Positions 34,944 through 42,810 of a stretch of 64,000 nucleotides of DNA are shown here, piece by piece. Each line of letters starts with the position of its first letter. Within the stretch, counting starts at the first letter, position 1. This stretch comes from Komagataeibacter swingsii (GTDB lineage: Bacteria > Pseudomonadota > Alphaproteobacteria > Acetobacterales > Acetobacteraceae), in assembly GCF_003207895.1 (NCBI RefSeq), contig NZ_NKUB01000010.1:1-64000 (forward strand), written 5' to 3'. The position numbers and the translations under genes were made by a program. The notes beneath the pieces were generated by a model. That model was given only the letters and a program-made list of their open reading frames with translations. It ran no database searches and was not told the origin of the DNA.

Positions 34944-35482
34944 GCATGGTTTGCACGCATATAAAGTAAACTACGCATTATTGATATCTTGCAGGAATAT
35001 GCCCATCCCCTATCGTAACGGTCCCGCTGTCGTACATGACCATGTCGGTATCATGAATGGAAACCGTATTTCTAAGAGGCTGTTTGAAAACAAATCATTG
35101 ATAAAAAATAATAAAAGTTTTTGGGTGCCGCCTTTTTCTCAAAAAGGCGGCGTTCTTTCGAAGCTTTTGCAAAAAGCTTCACCAAAAACTTTCTTTAATT
35201 TTAAAGCGCTATCATGATCTGACTGTTTCAAACAGTCTCTAATGACAGGATGAGTTTCAACTTGCTGGAATATTGAATTTTTATTTGTGGTTATGACAAC
35301 GCTCGGATGCATGGCACGCCGGTCGTGCATGGACTGGTGGTTTTCCTGGCCCGCTGGCTGCAAATGGACGCGGCAGGCATAAGGCGCTCAGGCGTACACG
35401 GCGGGCACGGCGGTATGCCTGCCGCAATCAGGCGGGCAGGCCATGGCGCGGGAACGGTCCGTTAACAAGGGAGATGGAGTGG
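34944..35482. other. Intergenic region with MITE copy C
   Basis: Apart from the MITE at 35076-35239, no gene or RNA is visible. The AT-rich stretch just after the MITE (35243-35310) may supply a promoter for the reductase gene at 35483. Confidence 0.5.
35076..35239 (+). mobile_element. MITE-like element, copy C (full length, 164 bp)
   Basis: The best preserved copy. Its left end GAGGCTGTTTGAAAAC and the complement of the right end GAGACTGTTTGAAAC form terminal inverted repeats. TAA flanks both sides (35073-35075 and 35240-35242), a TNA target duplication. Internal palindromes are GCCGCCTTTTT/AAAAAGGCGGC and AAGCTTTTGCAAAAAGCTT. It carries no ORF of its own. Its size and ends fit a non-autonomous derivative of an IS5-family (IS1031-group) element. 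Confidence 0.88.
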
Positions 35483-36424
35483 ATGGCACGGCTTATTATC
35501 AGCGCGGATGGGGCCGATAACGTGGCGGGATGGCGCGCAGCCTTCCATCATGTCGCCCCGGATCTGGAAACCTGTTCGTGGTATGATCCAGATCTGGAAT
35601 TGCGGGCGGATGATTACGCGCTGGTCTGGACGCCGTCCTCCGCTGATCTGGCCCGCATGAAGGGATTGCGGGCCATCATCTGCACCGGGGCCGGGGTCAA
35701 CCATCTGCTTGATGATCCTGCTTTTCCCGCCCATGTCCCGCTGGTTCGCATGGGGGGGGACCAGACGGCGGCCCTGATGGCCGATTATGTCCTGTGGGCG
35801 GCGCTGGGACTGCTGCGGGACGCCCGCACATGGGCGCTGCAGCAGGCGGCGGAGGTCTGGCGTAACAACCGCGTGTCACGCACCTGCGCTGAAACGCGGG
35901 TGGGGGTCATGGGCATGGGGCATCTGGGCGCTTATGTGGCGCGTCACCTGCGCCATGTCGGTTTCGTGGTGTCAGGCTGGCGGCGTTCGGCGCGGGACGT
36001 GCCGGGTATCCGCGTCTTTGCCGGTGACGCCGCATTGCCCGATTTCCTGCGTGACGTGGATATTCTGGTCAATCTGCTGCCCAGCACGACGCAGACGCGC
36101 GGCATGATTGATTACGACCTGCTGAAGCAGTTGCCGCGCAAGGCGGGCCTGATTAACGTGGGGCGGGGCAACCATGTGGTGCAGGCCGATCTTGTCCGCG
36201 CGCTGGACGACGGGGTGCTGGGCGGCGCGGTGCTGGACGTGACCGTGCCCGAACCCCTGCCGGCGGGGGATCCGTTATGGCGTCATGAACGGATCACGGT
36301 TACGCCGCATGTGGCATCCGAAGCCTCGCGGGAGGCACAGGTGCGTTATGTCGTGGATGTCATTGGCCAGATGGAACGCAACGAACGTCCCGCGCTGCTG
36401 TGCGATCCCGGCCGCGGGTACTGA
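35483..36424 (+). CDS. 2-hydroxyacid dehydrogenase, glyoxylate/hydroxypyruvate reductase A-like
   Basis: NAD(P)-dependent D-2-hydroxyacid dehydrogenase of about 313 residues. It has VGVMGMGHLGAYVARHL for the cofactor, LVNLLPSTTQTRGMI, INVGRGNHVVQ with the catalytic Arg, DVTVPEPLPAGDPLW with Glu and TPHVASEA with His. These fit GhrA. ATG 35483 lies nine bases after AAGGGAG and is preferred over ATG 35474. It probably reduces glyoxylate or hydroxypyruvate in the cytoplasm. A riboswitch-led transcription unit follows on the same strand. Confidence 0.88.
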   Translation: MARLIISADGADNVAGWRAAFHHVAPDLETCSWYDPDLELRADDYALVWTPSSADLARMKGLRAIICTGAGVNHLLDDPAFPAHVPLVRMGGDQTAALMADYVLWAALGLLRDARTWALQQAAEVWRNNRVSRTCAETRVGVMGMGHLGAYVARHLRHVGFVVSGWRRSARDVPGIRVFAGDAALPDFLRDVDILVNLLPSTTQTRGMIDYDLLKQLPRKAGLINVGRGNHVVQADLVRALDDGVLGGAVLDVTVPEPLPAGDPLWRHERITVTPHVASEASREAQVRYVVDVIGQMERNERPALLCDPGRGY

Positions 36425-36564
36425 AACTATCACGCATCCGTTCGCGACGCGGCACCATCATGTGCCCGGTTGGTCGGGGTGGATGCGTGACCGCAGGCCG
36501 GACAGGGAAAGCGCAGGCGGTCGCGCCATCATGCTTGACCGTGGCCACGATCCGGGCTTTCAAG
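36425..36564. other. Leader region upstream of the fluoride riboswitch
   Basis: No gene is visible between the reductase stop and the riboswitch at about 36565. The promoter of the fluoride unit must lie here, but I cannot pick out a convincing -35/-10 pair. Confidence 0.4.
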
Positions 36565-36638
36565 GATGGACGGCAATGGACTCTGCCGGACCATGATGGT
36601 CGAACCGTCCCCTGCATGGGGGCTGATGATTCCTACCC
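36565..36638 (+). promoter_or_regulatory. Fluoride riboswitch (crcB motif)
   Basis: The 5' part GGCAATGGACTCTGCC (36572-36587) fits the crcB P1 half, with GGCA/TGCC pairing in place of GGCG/CGCC of the Thermotoga riboswitch. An optional hairpin GACC-ATGAT-GGTC follows, then AACCGTCCCC-TGCA-TGGGGG and the invariant 3' element GGCTGATGATTCCTAC (36621-36636). GGA of the first loop can pair with TCC of the last for the pseudoknot. It lies about 115 bases before a CLC-F type antiporter gene, the classic target, and is expected to raise expression when fluoride is bound. Confidence 0.82.
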
Positions 36639-36754
36639 AATGCCATTGCGGCAACAAGGGAGGAATCCGTGTAGGGTCATAGATATCATGTCCGCATGCA
36701 GGCCCGGGGCGTGGCCTGTTGTTCCATGAAAAAAGCCGGGTCTGGCGAATATCA

Positions 36755-38137
36755 ATGAATATTGACGTAATCATGCGCGATGGCTGCCGTGTGGCGGCCG
36801 TGTTGCTGAAATGGGCGTGTATCCTGGCCGGGCTGTCGGCATGTGTTGGCAGTGCGTGCGCGGTGTTCCTGTGGCTGCTGGATCAGGCGGCGGGGACGCG
36901 GCTGTCCCATCCATGGCTGCTCTATGGCCTGCCGGTGGCGGGCGTGGCGGTCGGCCTGCTCTATCACTGGTTTGGCCGCACGGCGGAGGGGGGCAATAAC
37001 CTGATCGTGGACCAGATTCACGAACCCGGCGGTGGCGTGCCCCTGCGCATGGCGCCACTGGTGCTGGTGGGGACGGTTGTCAGCCACCTGTTCGGCGCAT
37101 CGGTCGGGCGTGAGGGCACGGCCGTGCAGATGGGCGGCAGTATCGCCAGTGCGATCGGGCGGCTGTGCCGCCTGCGCGACCCGCATGAAATCCGCATCCT
37201 GCTGATATCCGGCATTGCCGCGGGCTTTGCCGCCGTATTCGGCACGCCGGTTGCGGGGGCTGTGTTCGGCATGGAGGTGTTGCGGGTAGGGCGTATTGAA
37301 TATGGCGCGCTGGTTCCCGTCATCCTTGCCGCCACGGTGGCGGACTGGGTCTGCCATGCATGGGGGATCGAGCATGTGCCCTATACCCTTGGCTTCCATG
37401 GTTATGCCGGGCGGGATGGGCGTTTTTTCCATGCCGACATCATCCTGCTGGCCAAGGTGGTGGTGGCGGGCGTGGCCTTTGGCCTGGCCAGCCTGCTGTT
37501 TGCGGAATCCGTGCACCGGGTTGCGGCGGTGTTGCGGCGGACCTGCCCCACGCCGTGGCTGCGCCCCGCCATTGGTGGGGCCGTGACCATTGCGCTGGTA
37601 TGGGTATGCGGGTCACGGGATTATCTGGGGCTGGGGATTGTCGCCCCGGAGGATGGGGGCGCGTCGATCCTCGATTTCTTCGGTCCGGCGCACTATCCGC
37701 TGGCATGGGCGTGGAAGCTGGTCTTTACCGTTGCGGTACTGGCGGCGGGCTTCAAGGGTGGGGAGGTTACGCCCCTGTTCTTTATCGGCGCCGGTCTGGG
37801 CAATGCGCTGTCCGGTGTCCTGCATGCGCCGGTGGACCTGCTGGCGGCGGTGGGATTCGTGGCCGTGTTCGCCGGTGCGGCCAATACGCCGCTGGCCTGT
37901 ACGCTTATGGCGGTTGAACTGTTTGGCGCGGCGGATATTGTCTATTTCGCTACGGGCTGTTTCGTGGCCTATGTCTGTTCGGGGCATTCAGGGATCTATC
38001 TGGCGCAGCGTATCGCGGTGCCCAAGCGGTACGCGGCCCGTACGCTTGCGGGCGTGACGCTGCGGCAGGCGCGTGCGGGATATCGGCCGGATCCGTCCAC
38101 CACATCCGCCCCATCGGGCGAAAAGGCATCACCATGA
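36755..38137 (+). CDS. CLC-F type fluoride/proton antiporter
   Basis: Membrane antiporter of the CLC family, about 460 residues with roughly 12 helices. Instead of the chloride-type GSGIP it has GGNNLIVDQIHEP; the gating motif is GREGTAVQMGGS rather than GREGP; the later part reads GFKGGEVTPLFFIGAG and GAANTPLACTLMAVELFG. This combination is that of the fluoride-exporting CLC-F clade (Asn type). The fluoride riboswitch upstream supports this strongly. ATG 36755 fits the N-terminus; a TTG at 36719 is also in frame. Its stop overlaps the next start (ATGA). Confidence 0.9.
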   Translation: MNIDVIMRDGCRVAAVLLKWACILAGLSACVGSACAVFLWLLDQAAGTRLSHPWLLYGLPVAGVAVGLLYHWFGRTAEGGNNLIVDQIHEPGGGVPLRMAPLVLVGTVVSHLFGASVGREGTAVQMGGSIASAIGRLCRLRDPHEIRILLISGIAAGFAAVFGTPVAGAVFGMEVLRVGRIEYGALVPVILAATVADWVCHAWGIEHVPYTLGFHGYAGRDGRFFHADIILLAKVVVAGVAFGLASLLFAESVHRVAAVLRRTCPTPWLRPAIGGAVTIALVWVCGSRDYLGLGIVAPEDGGASILDFFGPAHYPLAWAWKLVFTVAVLAAGFKGGEVTPLFFIGAGLGNALSGVLHAPVDLLAAVGFVAVFAGAANTPLACTLMAVELFGAADIVYFATGCFVAYVCSGHSGIYLAQRIAVPKRYAARTLAGVTLRQARAGYRPDPSTTSAPSGEKASP

Positions 38138-38622
38138 CCCTGTCCCACGCAACAATCACATCGGGTCGCATGGGCCGCGCCTTGGCCATGGGCGGCCTGT
38201 GGCTGGCGATGCTGTGCATCGGGCCGGTTCCTGGCGCATGGGCGACGGAAGCCGCGCATCCTTCGCCTGCGGAACAGCGGATCATGACGCAGCGCATCAC
38301 AGCGCTGCCCGCGCGGGAGCGCCCCGGTGTCATGGGGCAGGACATGGCATGGCGGATGACCACCTTCCTGTGCCAGGACGCAGCCCGTTTGGTGCTGGTG
38401 CGCAGGGGCGCGCTGCCACACCGCTTCTTCCTGCAGGATGATCGCCCCGCCAGTCAGGTCGTGGTCAGTCCGGCCCTGATAGAAGGGCGCGGCCAGTACA
38501 TGCCGGCCACAGGCCCCATGCGCTGGGTGGCGTTTGCATGGGCCTGCCACCTTGACCCCGCGACCGGCCATGTCGTGCATTTTGACGTAAATCCCGCGAC
38601 ACGGCAGGGCGACGGGCCATGA
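38134..38622 (+). CDS. Secreted protein of unknown function, coupled to the fluoride antiporter
   Basis: Protein of 162 residues with a signal peptide (MGGLWLAMLCIGPVPGAWA, cleavage before TEAAH). The mature part has only two cysteines (TTFLCQDAA and FAWACHLDP) and no family I recognise. It starts on the antiporter stop codon and ends on the start of the next gene, so all three are read together and probably respond to the fluoride riboswitch. A direct role in fluoride tolerance is not shown. Confidence 0.6.
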   Translation: MTLSHATITSGRMGRALAMGGLWLAMLCIGPVPGAWATEAAHPSPAEQRIMTQRITALPARERPGVMGQDMAWRMTTFLCQDAARLVLVRRGALPHRFFLQDDRPASQVVVSPALIEGRGQYMPATGPMRWVAFAWACHLDPATGHVVHFDVNPATRQGDGP

Positions 38623-39116
38623 TGCGGTGGCTGGCGGCAGGTATCAGCCTCGGCCTGTCCTGCCTTCCGGCCTGTGGTCATGCCCGTGTGCCGCGGGATT
38701 GCGCGCCCCGTCATATGGCCATGGTGCTGGATGATGGACAGGGTGCGTTTGATGGCATGATGCACGGCGGAATGTGGCTTGTGTTGCGCAATACGGGTCC
38801 GGGGGCCTGTTCGCTGGCTTTATCCGGCCCGCTGTCATTCGAGGATGCGCATCATCACGCCATCCCGGTCCAGTGGCGGCGGACCGTGGCCGCGCCAGGC
38901 GGCGTACTGTATCCGGGCGGGCAGGTCAGGACAGCCCTGCGCTGGGTGTCGGGCAATGCGTTCGATCCGGGTTACTGCATCACCCCGGCAACATTGGTGC
39001 TGCCATTGCGCAAGGGCGCGCTGCGACAGCCTTTTGGTCGCAGCCTGTGCGCCCCGTCCGGCGCGCCGCCCACGCTGGAACAGCAGCCGTGGCAGGCAGG
39101 GCCAGCACGGCAATAG
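38619..39116 (+). CDS. Secreted DUF4232-like protein
   Basis: Protein of 165 residues with a signal peptide (GISLGLSCLPACGHARV; the CG after LPA gives a possible lipobox). The mature part has the DUF4232-like pattern of a Met/Gly-rich GAFDGMMHGGMWLVLRNTGPGACSL, a central PGGQVRTALRWVSG and a later DPGYCITPATLVLPL with a conserved Cys pair. Likely a periplasmic or surface beta-sandwich protein. It overlaps the upstream stop (ATGATG) and is followed by MITE copy D. Confidence 0.6.
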   Translation: MMRWLAAGISLGLSCLPACGHARVPRDCAPRHMAMVLDDGQGAFDGMMHGGMWLVLRNTGPGACSLALSGPLSFEDAHHHAIPVQWRRTVAAPGGVLYPGGQVRTALRWVSGNAFDPGYCITPATLVLPLRKGALRQPFGRSLCAPSGAPPTLEQQPWQAGPARQ

Positions 39117-39132
39117 ACTGAAGACCATGTAG

Positions 39133-39212
39133 AGGTTTTTGGTGAAGCTTTTTGCGAAAAGCTTCGAAGAACGCCGCCTTTTTGAAAAAAGGCGGTTCCC
39201 AGAACCTTTTGG
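39133..39212 (-). repeat. MITE-like palindromic repeat, copy D (core only)
   Basis: Contains AAGCTTTTTGCGAAAAGCTT and GCCGCCTTTTTGAAAAAAGGCGG but both terminal inverted repeats are gone. It sits between two convergent genes, where its hairpins can act as a bidirectional terminator. Same orientation as copy B. Confidence 0.75.
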
Positions 39213-39228
39213 TAATTTGAAATCCGGC

Positions 39229-40059
39229 TTACCGGGTCAGGGCTTTGAAGGTGCGGGTCTGTTCGGTCAGGGCGACCTCAACCGGCAGGCGTTCCATGCT
39301 GGATGCGCCATAAAAGCCATGGCAGTCCGGGCAGGCGGACAGGATTTTCTGCGCATCGGGCGGCATGGCGATCGGGCCGCCATGGCACAGGGCGATGATG
39401 TCGGGCCGCACGCTGCGCGCGGCTTCGGTAATGGCATTGATGCGTTCGATGCAGTCATCCAGCGTAAACGCGGTTTCCGCCCCGATCGCGCCGCCAGTGG
39501 TCAGCCCCATATGGGCCACCAGCACGTCAGCGCCCGCTTTGGCCATGTCCACGGCGTTGGCCGGGTCAAAGACATAGGGCGTGGTCAGCAGGTCCTTGTG
39601 GTGGGCGCGGGCGATTACGTCCACTTCCATGCTGTAGCTCATGCCGGTTTCCTCAAGGTTCTTGCGGAAATTGCCGTCAATCAGCCCCACGGTGGGGAAG
39701 TTCTGGATGCCGGAAAAGCCGATGCGCCTGATGTCATCAAGGAACACATCGAAATCCACGAACGGGTCGGTGCCATTCACCCCCGCCAGCACCGGCGTAT
39801 TCGGCACGACGGGCAGGACCTCGCGCGCCATTTCCATGACGATTTGGTTGGCGTTGCCATAGGCCAGCAGCCCCGCAAGCGACCCCCGGCCCGCCATGCG
39901 GTACCGGCCGGAATTATAGATCACGATCAGGTCGATGCCGCCCGCCGCCTCGCACTTGGCGGACAGGCCGGTGCCCGCACCACCACCCACGATGGGCTTG
40001 CGTGCGGCGATCATGGTGCGGAACCTGGCAAGGATCTCACTGCGGGGAATGCTGGGCAT
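39229..40059 (-). CDS. TIM-barrel PEP-hydrolase-like protein (Tm-1 C-terminal half)
   Basis: Protein of 276 residues of the phosphoenolpyruvate hydrolase-like TIM-barrel family. Visible blocks are [83 protein letters not shown] and [11 protein letters not shown]. In plants the same domain forms the C-terminal half of the tomato Tm-1 resistance protein. Here it is a separate gene whose start overlaps the 3' end of the Tm-1-like gene by 23 bases. The true reaction is not established. Confidence 0.85.
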   Translation of the reverse strand: MPSIPRSEILARFRTMIAARKPIVGGGAGTGLSAKCEAAGGIDLIVIYNSGRYRMAGRGSLAGLLAYGNANQIVMEMAREVLPVVPNTPVLAGVNGTDPFVDFDVFLDDIRRIGFSGIQNFPTVGLIDGNFRKNLEETGMSYSMEVDVIARAHHKDLLTTPYVFDPANAVDMAKAGADVLVAHMGLTTGGAIGAETAFTLDDCIERINAITEAARSVRPDIIALCHGGPIAMPPDAQKILSACPDCHGFYGASSMERLPVEVALTEQTRTFKALTR

Positions 40060-41266
40060 TGTCTGTGTCCTTCATGAAAATACGGGAAAATTCATGCGCC
40101 AGCGCATCGGCGAAGGCCGGGTCGTTGATCGCATGGGGCAGGCGGATCAGCCTGCGGCGCGGGGTCTGGTCCAGTGTTTCGGACAGGGCGGCATAAAAGG
40201 CTTCGTCCGCCACCGGGTCGTGAAACGGCGCGCCGGGCTGGTCCAGCATGGAAAAGCCGCCCTCGGGGTAGAGGAAGCGGACCTCCCCTTCGCAGCGGTT
40301 CAGTCTGTGGCCGATCATGTGGCCCATGGCGCGACATTCGGCAGCACTGGTGCGCATGAGGGTGATCTGGGGATTATGTTCGACAAGCACGCGGCCGCGA
40401 TAGCGTTCGGGCACCGTGGCGCGCGCGCCGAAATTGACCATATCCAGCCCGCCGCAACTGCCCACATACGGGTACTGCGTGCGGATGACGGCCCCCAGGC
40501 GGTCCGTATCGCACGGGAAAATGCCGCCAGCCACCAAGTCGCAGAACTCGGTCAGCGTCGCGTCAATGAAGCCGCGTATGACCCCGTCATCCGCCAGCCG
40601 TTCCATCGCCCGTCCGCCGGTGCCGGTGGCATGGAACACCAGGCAGTCAAACCGTCCCGACAGGTCATGGACGACATGATCGACACACGGCGTGGTCACG
40701 CCAAACATGGTCAGGCCGATGGCGGGGCGGGGGTCAGGGGGGATATGGCAGGGTGTGCGCACCATGCCCGCCATGGCGTTGGCGGCGTTGCACAGGATGA
40801 CGCGTGACAGGCGGTTCAGTCCCTCCATGTCGGTGACCGAATACAGCATGGCGATGTCCGCCCCCCCGACATAGGGCGCGGTATTGCCCGACGCCACGGT
40901 GGAGACCACAAGCTTGGGCAGCCCCAGCGGCAGCGCCTGCAACGCTGGCGTCACCAGCGCCGTGCCACCGGACCCGCCAATGGCGATCACGCCCGCCATG
41001 TCGGCGCGCGCCAGCAGGTAATGGCGCAGGGCGACCGCCATCGCCCCGATGGAACGCCCGCGTTCACCACGGAATACGGCGTTTTCCCCATCGGGGTGGC
41101 AGGCGGCGACCGTGCGTGCGCTGATATCCGCATCCGCAGGCGTGTCGCGCGTGCTGACATCCACGATCAGTCCCGTAACCCCGCGCGCATGCAGGCACTG
41201 GCGGATATAGGCCAGTTCCGCATGCTTGGTGTCACAGGTGCCAAGGATATAGACGGTATCCGTCAT
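40037..41266 (-). CDS. Tm-1-like ATP-binding domain protein (UPF0261)
   Basis: About 409 residues. The start [22 protein letters not shown] is the UPF0261 signature, followed by [55 protein letters not shown] and [16 protein letters not shown]. This family forms the N-terminal half of tomato Tm-1. ATG 41266 overlaps the MFS stop at 41263. With the TIM-barrel gene it forms a conserved two-gene module. Longer in-frame extension to 41332 would run inside the MFS gene and is unlikely. Confidence 0.88.
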   Translation of the reverse strand: MTDTVYILGTCDTKHAELAYIRQCLHARGVTGLIVDVSTRDTPADADISARTVAACHPDGENAVFRGERGRSIGAMAVALRHYLLARADMAGVIAIGGSGGTALVTPALQALPLGLPKLVVSTVASGNTAPYVGGADIAMLYSVTDMEGLNRLSRVILCNAANAMAGMVRTPCHIPPDPRPAIGLTMFGVTTPCVDHVVHDLSGRFDCLVFHATGTGGRAMERLADDGVIRGFIDATLTEFCDLVAGGIFPCDTDRLGAVIRTQYPYVGSCGGLDMVNFGARATVPERYRGRVLVEHNPQITLMRTSAAECRAMGHMIGHRLNRCEGEVRFLYPEGGFSMLDQPGAPFHDPVADEAFYAALSETLDQTPRRRLIRLPHAINDPAFADALAHEFSRIFMKDTDNAQHSPQ

Positions 41267-42456
41267 GCGGCCGCCCTCCCATACCGGGCATTGAGCAGGG
41301 CCAGGATGATGATGGCCGCCCCCGTGGCGCACAGGCCGCCGACCAGAAACACGACCCCATATCCGTAACGGTCCGCCAGCAGTCCGGCCAGCGGCCCGGT
41401 CGCGCCATAGGCCAGGTCCTGGAACGCGGCAAACCCGCCCAGCGCCGTGCCGCGCATGTGTGGGGCGACCAGTCGCACGACCTCAACCCCCAGCGCGGGA
41501 TAGACCATGGAACACCCCGCCCCGGTCAGCACCGCCCCCGCCAGCGCCAGCAGCGGCGTGGGCGCGTACCACAGCAGGTATTGCCCGGTCGCCTCGATCA
41601 ACAGGGAGCATAGTGCGACCTTCAGCCCGCCAATCCGGTCCGGCAGGTGCCCGCACACCACGCGCCCTGCCACGAAGGCCCCCCCGAAACAGGTCAGCCC
41701 CAGCCCGGCGTAAGGCCAGTGCGCATGCAAAAAGCGCAGCGGCAGGAAGGCCCCAAGGGCGGCAAATCCCACCCCCTGCAACGCCACCGCGATACCCTGC
41801 CAGCGGATGGTGCCCAGGATGCGCCAGAACGGCGGCCGGCCCCCGGCATGTGGCTGCGAAGGCGGTACATTGTGCACCAGCGCCAGCCCCGCCAGCGGCA
41901 GCAGGGCGGATACCAGCATGAGGACACCCAGCCCCCAGTGTTCGTATAGTGCAAGCCCGACCGGACCACCCACGGCAAAGGCGCCATACATGGCCGCCCC
42001 CGTCCATGCCAGCACCCGGCCCGCGCGCTGCTGGCCCATAAGGCCGATCCCCCAGCCCAGCATGCCCACGATGGTCAGGCTTTCCCCGATCCCCAGCAGC
42101 AGCCGCCCCACGATCAGGATGACGTAGCGCACGCCATGGGACAGGCTGCCTATCCCCGCCAGCATGCAGGCCAGGCTGGCCGCCACATACAGCACCAGCC
42201 CCGCGCGCATGCACGGCCGCCCGCCCCGGATATCGGCAAAGGCCCCGGCATGGTTGCGGCTGAGGATGGTGGAAAAGAACGCGATGCCCACCGCCAGCCC
42301 GGCCAGCCCATTGCCGTAACCCGGCCAGCGCAGGATGGCGACCGGCAGCGCCGCCAGCGGGAGTGCGACCGCCATGTAGGACAGGAACAGCGCGATGGCG
42401 AGGCGCGCCAGCAGCCCCAGCGGCCCGCTATCAGATTTCACGTGTGATGCGCACAT
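41263..42456 (-). CDS. MFS transporter
   Basis: Polytopic transporter of about 397 residues with 12 predicted helices. The loop between helices 2 and 3 reads NHAGAFADIRGGRPCMRAG (the MFS GxxxDxxGRR-type motif), and the second half repeats GRVVCGHLPDRIGGLK. The gene lies between a small monooxygenase and the Tm-1-like gene, overlapping both, so it probably moves the substrate or product of that pathway. ATG 42456 gives a 26-base overlap with the upstream gene; GTG 42441 is an alternative. Confidence 0.85.
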   Translation of the reverse strand: MCASHVKSDSGPLGLLARLAIALFLSYMAVALPLAALPVAILRWPGYGNGLAGLAVGIAFFSTILSRNHAGAFADIRGGRPCMRAGLVLYVAASLACMLAGIGSLSHGVRYVILIVGRLLLGIGESLTIVGMLGWGIGLMGQQRAGRVLAWTGAAMYGAFAVGGPVGLALYEHWGLGVLMLVSALLPLAGLALVHNVPPSQPHAGGRPPFWRILGTIRWQGIAVALQGVGFAALGAFLPLRFLHAHWPYAGLGLTCFGGAFVAGRVVCGHLPDRIGGLKVALCSLLIEATGQYLLWYAPTPLLALAGAVLTGAGCSMVYPALGVEVVRLVAPHMRGTALGGFAAFQDLAYGATGPLAGLLADRYGYGVVFLVGGLCATGAAIIILALLNARYGRAAA

Positions 42457-42727
42457 GCAGCGGTTCGGCCAGCGCAGTCTTGAACACATCCGCCATCGCG
42501 CGGAAATGGGGCGTGGTTTCATGTTCGGCCAGCGCGTCGGGACTGGCCCAGCGTTCCACGAACACGAAAACCTCCGGGTCCGACACGTCACGATGGCATT
42601 GGTAGGAGATGTTGGTTTTTTCCAGCCGGGATGCCTTCACGCAGTCATGGATGGCCGCAAGTGCCGCTTTTTCATGGCCGGGACGGACACGTATGGTGGC
42701 GATGACCGTAATGGGCTGCTCTGTCAT
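42431..42727 (-). CDS. Antibiotic-biosynthesis-monooxygenase (ABM) domain protein, YgiN-like
   Basis: Small dimeric alpha/beta-barrel protein of about 98 residues: ITVIATIRVRPGHEKAALAAI, YQCHRDVSDPEVFVFVERWAS, then LAEHETTPHFRAM, which are the usual ABM blocks. Such proteins act as cofactor-free monooxygenases or as detoxifying quinol oxidases. ATG 42727 follows GAGGAC. First gene of the coupled operon that also contains the MFS, Tm-1-like and TIM-barrel genes. Confidence 0.85.
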   Translation of the reverse strand: MTEQPITVIATIRVRPGHEKAALAAIHDCVKASRLEKTNISYQCHRDVSDPEVFVFVERWASPDALAEHETTPHFRAMADVFKTALAEPLHVRITREI

Positions 42728-42771
42728 GGACTGTCCTCGGCTTGCGTCTGGTCCACGGATGATAGGATGCT

Positions 42772-42810
42772 GTGACACTTTCCATCCACGAAGAAAGTGT
42801 CACGTGACAC
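42772..42810. promoter_or_regulatory. Operator-like palindromes between MocR gene and ABM operon
   Basis: GTGACACTTTC (42772-42782) and its perfect complement GAAAGTGTCAC (42793-42803) flank 10 bases; the right arm is also part of the 14-base perfect palindrome GTGTCACGTGACAC (42797-42810), which touches the MocR stop codon. There is no U-run, so this looks more like a regulator site than a terminator. Function is inferred. Confidence 0.5.

Noticed and set aside
39139-40077. 312-codon open frame on the plus strand
   Set aside because: Antisense to the TIM-barrel gene, which has clear family motifs and overlaps its operon partner.
42772-42803. Rho-independent terminator of the MocR gene
   Set aside because: The stem is perfect but no U-run follows on the minus strand, and part of it is a separate palindrome; an operator fits better.
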